Below are positions 1-8,515 of a stretch of 64,000 nt of DNA, one piece after another. The stretch comes from Aquirufa aurantiipilula. GTDB lineage: Bacteria; Bacteroidota; Bacteroidia; Cytophagales; Spirosomataceae. Position 1 is the stretch's first letter. Each line of letters begins with the position of its first letter. The stretch is taken from positions 124,001 to 188,000 of the forward strand of contig NZ_JAANOG010000005.1 in the NCBI RefSeq assembly GCF_019923745.1. Direction: 5' to 3'. The notes below the pieces were generated by a model. That model was not told the DNA's origin. It saw only the letters and a list, made by a program, of their open reading frames with translations, and ran no database searches. A program made the translations under genes and the position numbers.

Positions 1-304
1 CAAATCCCGTAGAAAGAAATTTAATCCCAAGACTCTTTGCATAATCTCTTAATTCAAAATGCCATTCATATGGCATTTCCAAATTTTTTAACATTTGAAA
101 CTGAGAATTGTCGCCATCGTTGATATTCTTAACCTGATATGCTGCTTTATGTGCTGATTTTGTTACTAAATTTTCTGCTTTAAAAGTTTGAAATTTAACA
201 TAATCTGCTCCTGCATCTGCCGCTGCCTCAATTAATCTTTTTGCAATAGACAAATCTCCGTTGTGATTTACACCCGCTTCTGCAATAATAATAACTGGTT
301 TCAT
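1..304 (-). CDS. neuB: NeuB-type N-acylneuraminate/legionaminate synthase (partial, runs off left edge)
   Basis: The first 101 codons of a minus-strand gene are present; the rest lies beyond base 1. Translation from the ATG at 304 gives a TIM-barrel start with EAGVNHNGD at residues 9-17, followed by AGADYVKFQTF, which is the hallmark of NeuB/SpsE synthases. These condense a 6-deoxy or acetylated mannosamine derivative with phosphoenolpyruvate to make a nonulosonic acid in the cytoplasm. The ATG overlaps the TGA of the upstream acyltransferase gene (ATGA arrangement), so translation is probably coupled. Next to a LegC-like aminotransferase it is more likely a legionaminic or pseudaminic-type synthase than a true sialic acid synthase. 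The C-terminal antifreeze-like domain cannot be seen. Confidence 0.88.
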   Translation of the reverse strand, partial: MKPVIIIAEAGVNHNGDLSIAKRLIEAAADAGADYVKFQTFKAENLVTKSAHKAAYQVKNINDGDNSQFQMLKNLEMPYEWHFELRDYAKSLGIKFLSTGF

Positions 305-951
305 GATATAATTTGAGCTGGGATTCCTCGTAGAGCTAATCCAAATCCAATAAAAGTTTTAGTAACTACTGCCCCCGAATAAACTATAGATTGCTCAGGT
401 ATTTTAATACCTCGATTTATCACAGCGTGACTACTCAAAAAAGTACTATCTCCAATTTCACAATCTGCATTAACTGTTGCCATGGTAGAAATATGACAAT
501 TATCACCAATAATAGAATCATGTTCTATTATTGCTCCAGTATTTATAATATTATTTAACCCAATTTGGGCCCCTGCATTAATTACTGCTTTATGCCCAAT
601 AAATGTCCCAGCTTTTATACTTGCAAATGTAGAGACATAAGCATCATTTGCTTTGATAATAGGAAATTCTCCACCAAGTTCAGATACCAATTGAAATATT
701 CTTACCCTATTTACATTAGATAAAATATGACCAAGTGAGATGTGAAAATATGTATATCTTTTTACCAATGATGGAATTTCTTGATCAGTTCCAATAAATG
801 GAATTCCAAATAAATTAGACCCAATTTTTTCTTTTACATCTATAATACCTTCAATTCTAAATTCGTGATTATCTTCAATAATATCTATGACAGACTTACA
901 ATGTCCTCCACCTCCAATTAATACGATACCTTTTTTTTGTTTATCTAACAC
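301..951 (-). CDS. neuD: NeuD/PglD-family sugar O/N-acyltransferase
   Basis: A 216-residue protein. An N-terminal Rossmann-like nucleotide-sugar binding part carries GGGGH at residues 13-17, followed by a left-handed beta-helix of hexapeptide repeats (about 105-210). His144 in IIEHDS matches the catalytic base of PglD/NeuD enzymes. The family acetylates amino groups or hydroxyls of bacillosamine- or sialic-acid-type sugars. The start is GTG at 951: an in-frame stop lies five codons upstream and the Rossmann strand begins at residue 8, so no ATG start fits. It overlaps the preceding aminotransferase gene by 11 bases and the following synthase by 4, indicating one operon. Acyl donor and exact substrate are not visible. 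Confidence 0.85.
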   Translation of the reverse strand: MLDKQKKGIVLIGGGGHCKSVIDIIEDNHEFRIEGIIDVKEKIGSNLFGIPFIGTDQEIPSLVKRYTYFHISLGHILSNVNRVRIFQLVSELGGEFPIIKANDAYVSTFASIKAGTFIGHKAVINAGAQIGLNNIINTGAIIEHDSIIGDNCHISTMATVNADCEIGDSTFLSSHAVINRGIKIPEQSIVYSGAVVTKTFIGFGLALRGIPAQIIS

Positions 952-2092
952 TACTTGGAATATTTACAAGTCTATCAGAAAGCCATTCACTATTTGATAG
1001 ATCAGCTCTAAGAGAATTCTCAAACATTGGGAGTTTATGCATTAATTCCCATGCTGGTCTAGACATAACTCCATTATTATTTGCAAATTTCAAAAAATCA
1101 TCTCTCTCCTCTATATTTCTAAATAAAATAGCATTTAACCAGTAATTTGCCTTTGCTTGATCAATTTCATCTATATATTTTAAATTTATACTGGAAAAAA
1201 AGTTTGAATATTCTTTAGCTAGACCCCTCTTATTCTCTACAAATTCAAATAATTGTTCAAGTTGAGCGCATGCTAGAGCAGCATTTAAATTTGGCATTCT
1301 ATAATTATACCCAATTTCATCATGTATAAATGCCCATTGATGTGGAAGTTTAGCTTGGGTTGTTAAATGCTTTGCTTTAATAGCCAAGTCTCTATTATTA
1401 GTAATCAGAGCTCCACCTCCTCCACAGGTAATAGTTTTATTCCCATTAAAACTAAATACTCCAATTTCCCCAAATGAGCCCGTATGCTTTTCTTTATAAT
1501 AACTTCCTATAGATTCAGCCGAATCTTCGATTAGTTTAATATTCCATTCTTGACATATTTCCAACAATTCATCTATTCTACATGGCAATCCAAAAGTGTG
1601 CATTGGGACACAAGCTTTTATTCTTTTTCCAGAAAGAGTATTATAACAATATCCATCTTTTCTTATTTCTGCATTATTCTTCAAATAGTTTAACAAGGAT
1701 TTAGGTGACATACCCAAGGAATCTATATCTACATCAATAAAGATAGGAGAAGCCCCCAAATAAGAAACTGCATTACATGTAGCAATAAATGTTAAACTTT
1801 GAGTCAATACTTCATCACCTTTCTTAACATTAGATAAAAGTAATGCCATATGTAAAGCACTAGTTCCATTAACAATTGCAACAGCATATTTAGAACCTGT
1901 GATTTTACACATCATCTCTTCAAATTGACTTACAAATGAACCTACAGAAGATACAAAAGTAGAATCAATGGTTTCATTCACATATTGTCTTTCATTTCCT
2001 CTAAAAATCGGTTCGTGTAATGGAATAAAATCTTTTGAGGGGAATTTTTCCTTGATAAAATTGACAATATTTTCGAAAAGTGTTATCTGCAT
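941..2092 (-). CDS. legC: LegC-family PLP-dependent sugar aminotransferase
   Basis: A 383-residue fold-type I aminotransferase of the DegT/DnrJ/EryC1/StrS family. The PLP lysine is Lys219 in the SFNGNKT motif and the pyridine-nitrogen aspartate is Asp190 in EDSAES. The N-terminal stretch (FIPLHEPIF, then GNERQYVNE) is typical of LegC, the enzyme that transaminates the UDP-4-keto-6-deoxy-HexNAc intermediate on the way to legionaminic acid. It sits directly upstream of the NeuD- and NeuB-type genes, overlapping the first by 11 bases, which fits a nonulosonic acid pathway. A LegB-type dehydratase, LegG-type epimerase and CMP-transferase are not in the window and would be expected further left. 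Confidence 0.85.
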   Translation of the reverse strand: MQITLFENIVNFIKEKFPSKDFIPLHEPIFRGNERQYVNETIDSTFVSSVGSFVSQFEEMMCKITGSKYAVAIVNGTSALHMALLLSNVKKGDEVLTQSLTFIATCNAVSYLGASPIFIDVDIDSLGMSPKSLLNYLKNNAEIRKDGYCYNTLSGKRIKACVPMHTFGLPCRIDELLEICQEWNIKLIEDSAESIGSYYKEKHTGSFGEIGVFSFNGNKTITCGGGGALITNNRDLAIKAKHLTTQAKLPHQWAFIHDEIGYNYRMPNLNAALACAQLEQLFEFVENKRGLAKEYSNFFSSINLKYIDEIDQAKANYWLNAILFRNIEERDDFLKFANNNGVMSRPAWELMHKLPMFENSLRADLSNSEWLSDRLVNIPSSVR

Positions 2093-2182
2093 TTACTCTT
2101 TAATTTATCTATTTCTAGCATAACAAATTATACTATGGGGGTGGAATTTATACTATAGAATTAGTTGAAAAATTACAATCGA

Positions 2183-3709
2183 TTAAACTAATGAAATAAT
2201 TTTTTTAATCTGATTTTTAAACAATGTAGAAGTATAAAAAAGAATTAAAACAGCCATTGATAACATAGAAAAAGCATAAGCTCCAACCACCATTAAATTC
2301 CATTTAGATTTTTCCATTGGGAGAAAGTCTGACAATAAATAATAAGCCAAAGTCAAAAAGAATATTGGCAAAATAATAGGCTTTACATAATTCTCTAGGA
2401 ATTGAAAAAAGGACAAATTGAAAAATTTAATAAGTACAAACGCATATACAAACGCATTAATACTGAATGCCAAAAATTTGAAAAATGCGAATGAATTCAA
2501 ACCAAATGTAGAGTAAGTTATTATTATTCCAGACCAATAGATAATAGGAAGTAGCGCGTTGACAAAGTACATTAATTTTACCCGTTCTTGCGCCATTAAA
2601 AGTAATGAGCCTGGATATGAGATAAACGCAAATATATTACAAGCGATTAAAAATTTGGCAGGAATGATGGATTCCATATACTGTATTCCTACCCAGCTTA
2701 CAATCAAAGAAGGCGACATCAAAATCAAAGTAACAATAGGCAAAATGATTAGCGGCGCTGTAACCTTAGTGATGGTGAAACAAAGTTCTTTTAATCCTTC
2801 TTGATCGTTTGATCCTATAAAATGGTTAAACCTGACACTAAATGGGCCAAAAATAGTTCCGAGTATACTTCTAAAAAAGGACATGATAGTTAATCCAATG
2901 GCGAATAAAGCGACCTCCTTTGCCCCTATCCATTTGCCAATAGCTGCTGGATCTAATTCATAATACAAAATCCATGAAGCCAAAGAAAACAAACTTGTGA
3001 GAGCCAAACCTTTGGTTTTATTAAAAACAGCAGGATTATACTTGATAGAGGAAAATAGCCCTAGGATATCATATTTAAATCTTTTTTTAGCAATAATCAA
3101 TACACTTAAAATAGCTAGAAAATTAAGGACTTGCGTAAATAAAAAATATCCGACTATGTCGTAATGATCCGCTCTAAAAAAATATACCACGGATATTATC
3201 TTCCCTAAATTTGCTAGGATATTAGTTCTTTGAACGATGTAGTCTTCCAATCTTACCGCAAAAATCATCTGTGATAATCTTTGCAACATAGTAACTGGCG
3301 TAAAAATGGCTAAAATGAATAATAACTGAGACGCTATTATTAATTCATTTCCCGTCGCAAGTTTTTTAATCAATAAGTCGGGATTAAAGCTCAAATAAAA
3401 GAAGACCAATGACATTAAGATTAAAAAAACGATTAAAATGAAATTGGTAAACCCAATGACCTGTATTTCTTCATCCCTATTTCCTTTAGCGAAATACTCC
3501 GATGCATACTTTTGACCTGCACTGACAAATCCAAGATCAGCATATACGAGAAAGGAAGATATGGAAATACAAACTGTATAAATCCCGTAAATAGTAGGAT
3601 TGGAAGTTAAATAGGGGATTACAATAAACATCGAAACGAAGTTAAGCCCTATTGAGATAAACTGCCAGAGGTATATTTTAAAGTAGTTCCTGGAAAAATT
3701 ATTCTTCAA
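2183..3709 (-). CDS. Wzx-like polysaccharide flippase (MATE/MOP superfamily)
   Basis: A 508-residue integral membrane protein with about 12-14 hydrophobic segments throughout and a lysine-rich C-terminus. The N-terminal NYFKIYLWQFISIGLNF and the charged loop around residues 60-80 (ADLGF, then YASEYFAKGNRDEE) resemble O-antigen flippases. These move undecaprenyl-linked oligosaccharide repeat units across the inner membrane. Its position between a UDP-sugar dehydrogenase and the nonulosonic acid genes supports a surface-polysaccharide role. Gaps of 90 bases (to legC) and 58 bases (from the dehydrogenase) are compatible with one operon. Substrate specificity cannot be read from the sequence. Confidence 0.85.
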   Translation of the reverse strand: MKNNFSRNYFKIYLWQFISIGLNFVSMFIVIPYLTSNPTIYGIYTVCISISSFLVYADLGFVSAGQKYASEYFAKGNRDEEIQVIGFTNFILIVFLILMSLVFFYLSFNPDLLIKKLATGNELIIASQLLFILAIFTPVTMLQRLSQMIFAVRLEDYIVQRTNILANLGKIISVVYFFRADHYDIVGYFLFTQVLNFLAILSVLIIAKKRFKYDILGLFSSIKYNPAVFNKTKGLALTSLFSLASWILYYELDPAAIGKWIGAKEVALFAIGLTIMSFFRSILGTIFGPFSVRFNHFIGSNDQEGLKELCFTITKVTAPLIILPIVTLILMSPSLIVSWVGIQYMESIIPAKFLIACNIFAFISYPGSLLLMAQERVKLMYFVNALLPIIYWSGIIITYSTFGLNSFAFFKFLAFSINAFVYAFVLIKFFNLSFFQFLENYVKPIILPIFFLTLAYYLLSDFLPMEKSKWNLMVVGAYAFSMLSMAVLILFYTSTLFKNQIKKIISLV

Positions 3710-3767
3710 AACTTAAATCGATTTACAGAACACATTTCTTAAAGACTCGTTTCTATGGATTTGTTCA

Positions 3768-5030
3768 CTACAACCTCGAATCCACTAATCCTCTATTTAA
3801 AAAAGATTTAATGTCAAAAATGACACTTTTGGCATCCGCTTTAAGCATTTGATAGTCTAGATTTAAAAACTCATTATGGGATACAGCTAAAACTATGGCA
3901 TTATAACTTCCAAGTTCCGAAGTAATTCGAAGCCCATATTCCTTTTCTACTTCCTGTGAATCGGCATGTGGATCATATACATCTACTTCCAATCCAAATT
4001 GCTTTAGTTCTTTATAGATGTCAATCACTTTTGAATTTCTAATATCTGGACAATTTTCTTTAAAAGTTATTCCCAAAACCAGTGCCTTCGCCCCTTTGAT
4101 GACACTTCCTTTTTGTATCATCAATTTGACCACTTTGTTGGCCACAAACATCCCCATGTTATCATTCACCCTCCGTCCTGAAAGAATCACTTGAGGATGA
4201 TATCCTAATGATTCTGCCTTATGTGCCAAATAATAGGGGTCTACACCGATGCAATGTCCGCCTACCAAACCTGGTTTATATTTAAGAAAATTCCACTTTG
4301 TTCCTGCTGCCTCCAACACATCTTGCGTGTCTATTCCCATTCTGTCAAAAATCAAAGCCAATTCATTAACAAATGAGATATTCACATCCCTTTGGGCATT
4401 TTCTATAGCCTTACTGGCTTCTGCTACCTTTAAACTTGGAGCCTTATGAGTACCCGCTAAAATGACACTTTTATATAACTGATCCACTACTTCAGCAATC
4501 TCTGGAGTTGAGCCAGAAGTTACTTTCATAATTTTAGTTAGGGTATTTACTTTATCGCCAGGATTAATTCTCTCTGGAGAATAACCACAATAAAAATCAT
4601 GGTTAAACTTCAACCCTGAAAATTTTTCTAATACAGGAACACAATCTTCCTCAGTACAGCCTGGATATACGGTACTTTCATAAATCACGATATCTCCCTT
4701 TTTTAAAATGCTTCCCAACATTTCAGACGCCAATAATAATGGCTTTAAATCAGGGGCATTAAACTGGTCGATAGGGGTCGGTACTGTGACAATAAAAACA
4801 TTGTACTGACTTAAATCTTCCTTGTTGGATGAAAACTTCAAATTTACTGAAGACTTAATTTCCTCTTCATTAGACTCTAATGTCCTATCTATTCCATTGG
4901 CTAATTCTTTCACCCTTTGGGAGTTAATATCAAAGCCTAATACGGAATAAATTTTTCCAAATTCTACAGCCAATGGCAATCCCACATAACCCAAACCAAT
5001 AACTGCTATTTTCTTATCTGTTAAATGCAT
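3768..5030 (-). CDS. tviB: UDP-N-acetylhexosamine 6-dehydrogenase (TviB/WbpO-like)
   Basis: A 420-residue nucleotide-sugar dehydrogenase. The NAD-binding motif GLGYVGLPLA is at residues 12-21, the central helix begins around residue 200, and catalytic Cys260 sits in GLVGGHCIGVDPYYL. A C-terminal UDP-binding Rossmann domain follows. The family oxidises C6 of UDP-GlcNAc or UDP-GalNAc to the uronic acid using two NAD. The motif pattern is closer to TviB/WbpO than to UDP-glucose dehydrogenase. The gene starts only 6 bases after the stop of the wHTH regulator, so the two are co-transcribed. It provides an acidic amino sugar for the surface glycan alongside the nonulosonic acid. Confidence 0.87.
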   Translation of the reverse strand: MHLTDKKIAVIGLGYVGLPLAVEFGKIYSVLGFDINSQRVKELANGIDRTLESNEEEIKSSVNLKFSSNKEDLSQYNVFIVTVPTPIDQFNAPDLKPLLLASEMLGSILKKGDIVIYESTVYPGCTEEDCVPVLEKFSGLKFNHDFYCGYSPERINPGDKVNTLTKIMKVTSGSTPEIAEVVDQLYKSVILAGTHKAPSLKVAEASKAIENAQRDVNISFVNELALIFDRMGIDTQDVLEAAGTKWNFLKYKPGLVGGHCIGVDPYYLAHKAESLGYHPQVILSGRRVNDNMGMFVANKVVKLMIQKGSVIKGAKALVLGITFKENCPDIRNSKVIDIYKELKQFGLEVDVYDPHADSQEVEKEYGLRITSELGSYNAIVLAVSHNEFLNLDYQMLKADAKSVIFDIKSFLNRGLVDSRL

Positions 5031-5036
5031 TTGAAT

Positions 5037-5576
5037 CTAATTTAATAAATGAAAATACGGTCCATTAAAATTGTCCAAGAAAGTATGTTGCTCTTGGCTG
5101 GCATAAACCGCTACTCGTATTTTTTTTTGGGGAATTAGTCCCTCGGCCTTCTGAATTAATTGATATAAATAGTCTTTATCCACGTCACCAATCAACACTA
5201 AATCTACAAAAGGAGAATCTTTCCCTTCTGCCAAATCTCCAGTCAAATAAACCTTCTCCACATTCCCTAATTTATCTATGACTTGCTCAATGATTTGATC
5301 CAAACCCACAAATTGCATGATAATTCCACGAAGGGAACTGAACATGGGGTGTGCCGTATTGACGGCATAATGCTTCACCTTGGTATTGTCCGGATCCACC
5401 TGAACTTTTATCAGGTGCATTTCATTCAACTTATTCAATTCCAAACGTACCGTATTACTACTCACCCCTAACTCCCTTTCTAAACCACGTAAGTATACCT
5501 TACTGGCTGGATTCAGCAGGAGTTTGGTCAATAGCTTGACACGAATTTTACCGGAAAAAATAGAATCTAACTGCAT
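5037..5576 (-). CDS. Winged-helix regulator fused to a nucleotidyltransferase-like domain
   Basis: A 179-residue protein. Residues about 10-75 form a winged helix-turn-helix (recognition region GVSSNTVRLELNKL). Residues about 95-165 resemble a minimal nucleotidyltransferase fold: the line TGDLAEGKDSPFVDLVLIGD follows the GS-x(8)-D-x-D layout, but the first Ser is replaced by Asp and the Asp pair is weak, so catalysis is doubtful. It is the first gene of the polysaccharide operon, 6 bases ahead of the UDP-sugar dehydrogenase. This suggests that it senses a nucleotide or nucleotide sugar and autoregulates the operon; that is inference. The ATG lies just after a terminator-like hairpin. Confidence 0.7.
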   Translation of the reverse strand: MQLDSIFSGKIRVKLLTKLLLNPASKVYLRGLERELGVSSNTVRLELNKLNEMHLIKVQVDPDNTKVKHYAVNTAHPMFSSLRGIIMQFVGLDQIIEQVIDKLGNVEKVYLTGDLAEGKDSPFVDLVLIGDVDKDYLYQLIQKAEGLIPQKKIRVAVYASQEQHTFLDNFNGPYFHLLN

Positions 5577-5577
5577 G

Positions 5578-5634
5578 AAAAAAGGATTGGCTTGCTACGG
5601 CTTCGCCATCCTGACTCACATATTGCGTGAGCAG
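5578..5634 (-). promoter_or_regulatory. Two stem-loops in the operon leader, one terminator-like
   Basis: Reading the minus strand towards the regulator gene, a first stem-loop (5611-5634, CTG-CTCAC pairing with GTGAG-CAG around a 7-base loop) is followed by a second. The second (5584-5611, GGATGGC pairing with GCC-A-ATCC) is followed directly by six T residues at 5583-5578, one base before the ATG at 5576. A GC-containing stem followed by a T-run is the form of an intrinsic terminator or attenuator. It may instead be a dispersed palindrome. No antiterminator gene is visible in the window. Confidence 0.45.
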
Positions 5635-5654
5635 ACTGATACAAAATTGAGTAA

Positions 5655-5662
5655 CAAAAATA
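5655..5662 (-). promoter_or_regulatory. Candidate Bacteroidota -7 element for the polysaccharide operon
   Basis: On the minus strand the bases read TATTTTTG, matching the TAnnTTTG consensus. It lies 79 bases upstream of the regulator ATG, so the paired hairpins would be in the transcript leader. The nearest upstream TTG is about 24 bases away, slightly further than usual, so support for the -33 box is weak. Confidence 0.35.
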
Positions 5663-5737
5663 AACTTTTTAACTTAAATACAGAAGCAATATTTATTATA
5701 TGGCACTTAAATATTATTCCCTAGGTTTCAAAATCCG

Positions 5738-5745
5738 TATATTTG
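5738..5745 (+). promoter_or_regulatory. Candidate Bacteroidota -7 element for the sugar transferase
   Basis: TATATTTG matches TAnnTTTG exactly, 16 bases before the ATG at 5762, which implies a very short leader. No clear TTG -33 box was found at the expected spacing. Confidence 0.4.
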
Positions 5746-5761
5746 TAGGGTACTACAAATT

Positions 5762-6322
5762 ATGAAGCGATTATTTGATTTACTTTTAGCCCTCATTTTG
5801 AGCCTGATTTTTGCTATTCCAGCTATTTTCATCGCTTTATTGGTCAAAATTACCTCCCCTGGTCCCATCATCTATTGGTCTACCCGCATGGGCAAAAACA
5901 ACGTTACTTTCCCCATGCCCAAGTTCAGAACCATGTTGACCAATACCCCCGTGGTGGCCACACATCTATTGACCAATCCCGATCAATTTCTAACTCCGAT
6001 TGGCTCCTTCCTAAGAAAATCGAGTTTAGATGAAATCCCCCAGTTGTGGTGTATATTAAATGGCGATATGTCCTTCGTTGGTCCACGTCCATCACTACCT
6101 AGCCAAACCGATCTTAATACCGCAAGAACCGAAGCATCTGTTCATACATTGGTTCCTGGTTTAACCGGCTGGGCCCAAGTGAATGGCCGGGATGAAATTC
6201 CCAATGAACAAAAAGTGGCTTTCGACGCCGAATACCTTCAAAGACAATCCTTTTTCTTTGATCTAAAAATCATGTGTTTAACTGCTTGGAAGGTGGTGAA
6301 ACGGGATGGAGTGGCTCATTAG
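5762..6322 (+). CDS. Monotopic phosphoglycosyl transferase (bacterial sugar transferase)
   Basis: A 186-residue short-form sugar transferase of the PglC/WcaJ C-terminal type. An N-terminal re-entrant hydrophobic helix (residues 3-31, ending in SPGPIIYW) is followed by KFRTM, the catalytic Asp-Glu pair in SLDEIPQLW, VGPRP, and GLTGWAQVNGRD. Such enzymes move a sugar-1-phosphate from a UDP-sugar to undecaprenyl phosphate, starting assembly of a surface glycan at the cytoplasmic membrane face. It is transcribed away from the polysaccharide operon but borders it, and probably supplies the lipid-linked first sugar. The short length, without the four-helix WcaJ N-terminus, points to a HexNAc- or diacetylated-sugar substrate, which is inference. 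Confidence 0.87.
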   Translation: MKRLFDLLLALILSLIFAIPAIFIALLVKITSPGPIIYWSTRMGKNNVTFPMPKFRTMLTNTPVVATHLLTNPDQFLTPIGSFLRKSSLDEIPQLWCILNGDMSFVGPRPSLPSQTDLNTARTEASVHTLVPGLTGWAQVNGRDEIPNEQKVAFDAEYLQRQSFFFDLKIMCLTAWKVVKRDGVAH

Positions 6323-6531
6323 ATTTAGTGTTTAGTTATAGTGATTAGTGGGATATATCATGTTTATGATAATCTGCTAATTTGCCATTTAATTTGGAGA
6401 TTTATTATGAGATTTGATGATTAAAAACCTGTTTAATAAATTCCTAATTGAAACATCCTCCTATTCTTCCATTCTAAGCCTTATTATAAAAAACAGTCAT
6501 ACTATTTTGTACCTCTACAAGCCGACCCTTT

Positions 6532-8262
6532 ATGTTGCCTAAAAAGAAATGGACGCTGTTGCCTCCTCCAGAAAAAGAAGCATTACAACAGCTTTCTCAA
6601 GAATTAAGTACCGTTAAAAATCCTTTTTTCTTACAATTACTATTATCCAGGGGCATAAAAAGTTTTGACCAAGCCAAGGCATTCATGTTGCCTGAAATAT
6701 CATTGATTCATGATCCATTCCTAATGAAAGATATGGATAAGGCCGTAGAGCGTTTAGGCCTAGCCTTGGAAACAGGTGAGAAAATATTGATTTATGGTGA
6801 TTATGATGTGGACGGGACCACTTCTGTCGCTTTGGTTTATGGATATCTAAGTGAAATTCTTGGGGCGGATTGCGACTATTACATTCCCGACCGATACACA
6901 GAGGGCTATGGTGTCTCTCAAGCTGGTGTTCAGTATGCCAAAGACAATGACTACAGTCTAATTATTTCATTGGACTGTGGTATCAAAGCTCATGAAAGAG
7001 TCGCTTGGTGCAATGAACAAGGTATCGATTTTATCGTTTGTGATCACCATTTACCCGAGGAGCAATTGCCTGAGGCATTGGCTGTTTTGGATCCAAAAAG
7101 GAAAGATTGTCCCTACCCATTCAAGGAATTAACGGGTTGCGGGGTTGGATTTAAACTCCTACAAGCTTTCATTGAAGCCAATTTTTTAGAACCTGAACCA
7201 CTCTGGGAACGTATCGATTTATTGGCTTGTAGTATAGCGGCTGACATGGTTCCCATCACAGGCGAGAACCGAATATTTACATATTTTGGACTAGAAAAAC
7301 TAAGCAACAATGCTTCTCCAGGATTAGCCTTTTTACTTCAAAACGCAGGAAGAACTGCTCCCATTCAAGTTACAGATATCGTATTTTCTATTTCTCCGGT
7401 CATTAATGCAGCCGGTAGAATGGACCATGCACATGGTGCCGTTAAATTATTGTTGGCATCTGATACACTAGAAGCAAGCCAATTAGCCGAGGCTGTATTG
7501 AAACAAAATCAAAGTCGGAAAGAAGTAGAAAAAGAAATCGTTCAACAGGCCATAGAAATCTTCCAACAAGATTCATTTCTTCCAACAGCCTTTTCTACAG
7601 TCCTATTTCATCCTTCATGGCATAAAGGAGTTGTGGGAATTGTGGCAAGTAAAATACAAGAGCATTATTACCGTCCGACTATCATTTTAACAGAATCAAA
7701 TGGCCATTTGGTTGGTTCAGCCCGTTCTGTCAAAGGTTTTGACATTCACGCAGCTTTAGAATCTTGTGCGGATTTGTTGGTTCAGTTTGGTGGACATACC
7801 CATGCAGCTGGCTTACATCTCAAACCAGAGGATTTACCTGCCTTTATACAACGGTTCGATGAGTTAGTGAAAAAAGGGTTAACAGAAAACCCTCCTCAAG
7901 CGGAATTATTGATTGATATGGAAGTTCCCCTTTCTGCCCTGAATCTTGCTTTTCATGATAAATTATTGATTCGACTTTCTCCCTTTGGACCAGGAAATAT
8001 GATTCCGCTTTTTCAAAGCAATCAACTTTTTCAAACAGCTCCACCCACCATCATGAAAGAAGCGCATCTGAAACTATTTGTCCAAGATAAACCTGAAAAT
8101 CCGGTGATGGAAGTGATTGCTTTTAACTTACGAGCGGATTTCTATGAAGGTTTGATGGATGCCTATTTGAATCAAAAGCCCATTTCATTGGTCTATCATT
8201 TGGAAGTGAATGAGTTTAGAGGCAATCGAAAATTACAGTTGAGAGCTTTGGATATGGCATAA
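6532..8262 (+). CDS. recJ: Single-stranded-DNA-specific exonuclease RecJ
   Basis: A 576-residue DHH-family nuclease. Motif I is YGDYDVDGTTS (residues 88-98), followed by a conserved Asp in SLDCG (about 148), DHH at 171-173 and the DHHA1 motif GGHTHAAG near residue 425. The C-terminal OB-like part is present, and the length fits the RecJ family. The enzyme degrades single-stranded DNA 5' to 3' in recombination and mismatch repair. The ATG at 6532 gives the usual N-terminus. The stop is 2 bases before the palindromic repeat cluster, with no separate terminator, so the repeats may serve as its 3' end. Confidence 0.95.
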   Translation: MLPKKKWTLLPPPEKEALQQLSQELSTVKNPFFLQLLLSRGIKSFDQAKAFMLPEISLIHDPFLMKDMDKAVERLGLALETGEKILIYGDYDVDGTTSVALVYGYLSEILGADCDYYIPDRYTEGYGVSQAGVQYAKDNDYSLIISLDCGIKAHERVAWCNEQGIDFIVCDHHLPEEQLPEALAVLDPKRKDCPYPFKELTGCGVGFKLLQAFIEANFLEPEPLWERIDLLACSIAADMVPITGENRIFTYFGLEKLSNNASPGLAFLLQNAGRTAPIQVTDIVFSISPVINAAGRMDHAHGAVKLLLASDTLEASQLAEAVLKQNQSRKEVEKEIVQQAIEIFQQDSFLPTAFSTVLFHPSWHKGVVGIVASKIQEHYYRPTIILTESNGHLVGSARSVKGFDIHAALESCADLLVQFGGHTHAAGLHLKPEDLPAFIQRFDELVKKGLTENPPQAELLIDMEVPLSALNLAFHDKLLIRLSPFGPGNMIPLFQSNQLFQTAPPTIMKEAHLKLFVQDKPENPVMEVIAFNLRADFYEGLMDAYLNQKPISLVYHLEVNEFRGNRKLQLRALDMA

Positions 8263-8264
8263 AA

Positions 8265-8444
8265 GGTGGCTTCGAGAACCTCAGGTACGGTGGCTTCGAG
8301 AACCTCAGCCACCTAAATAACAATTTTCACTCCGCAATAATGGTGACTTCGAGAGCCTCAGGTACGGTGGTTTCGAGAGCCTCAGCCACCGTATAATAAC
8401 CTTGTACCTAAAATTCAAAGGTGGCTGAGACTCTCGAAGCCACC
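8265..8444. repeat. Cluster A of short palindromic repeats (five units)
   Basis: Five copies of a roughly 25-base unit, arms GGTGGCT and AGCCACC with an inner TCGAGAGCCTC-like core. Units lie at 8265-8288, 8289-8313, 8342-8365, 8366-8390 (forward) and 8420-8444 (inverted). Two copies end in GGTAC instead of the right arm and join the next copy head-to-tail. Each complete unit can fold into a hairpin (7 bp outer stem, TC bulge, GAG/CTC inner stem). The 29 bases between the last forward and inverted copies recur in part near 8941, so the mobile or amplified unit is probably the pair plus spacer, as in BIME/REP elements. No tyrosine transposase of the RAYT type is in the window. Confidence 0.8.
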
Positions 8445-8515
8445 ACCAGAGAGCTGATGATAATCATTTTTAATTCTTTCCCCTTCACTTAGTTTTGAAG
8501 CAAAGGATTTAGATT

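Noticed and set aside
1-6322. Mobile element or phage origin for the polysaccharide locus
   Set aside because: No integrase, transposase, tRNA or direct repeats were seen; base composition is similar to the neighbours apart from the AT-rich left genes, which is common for glycan loci.
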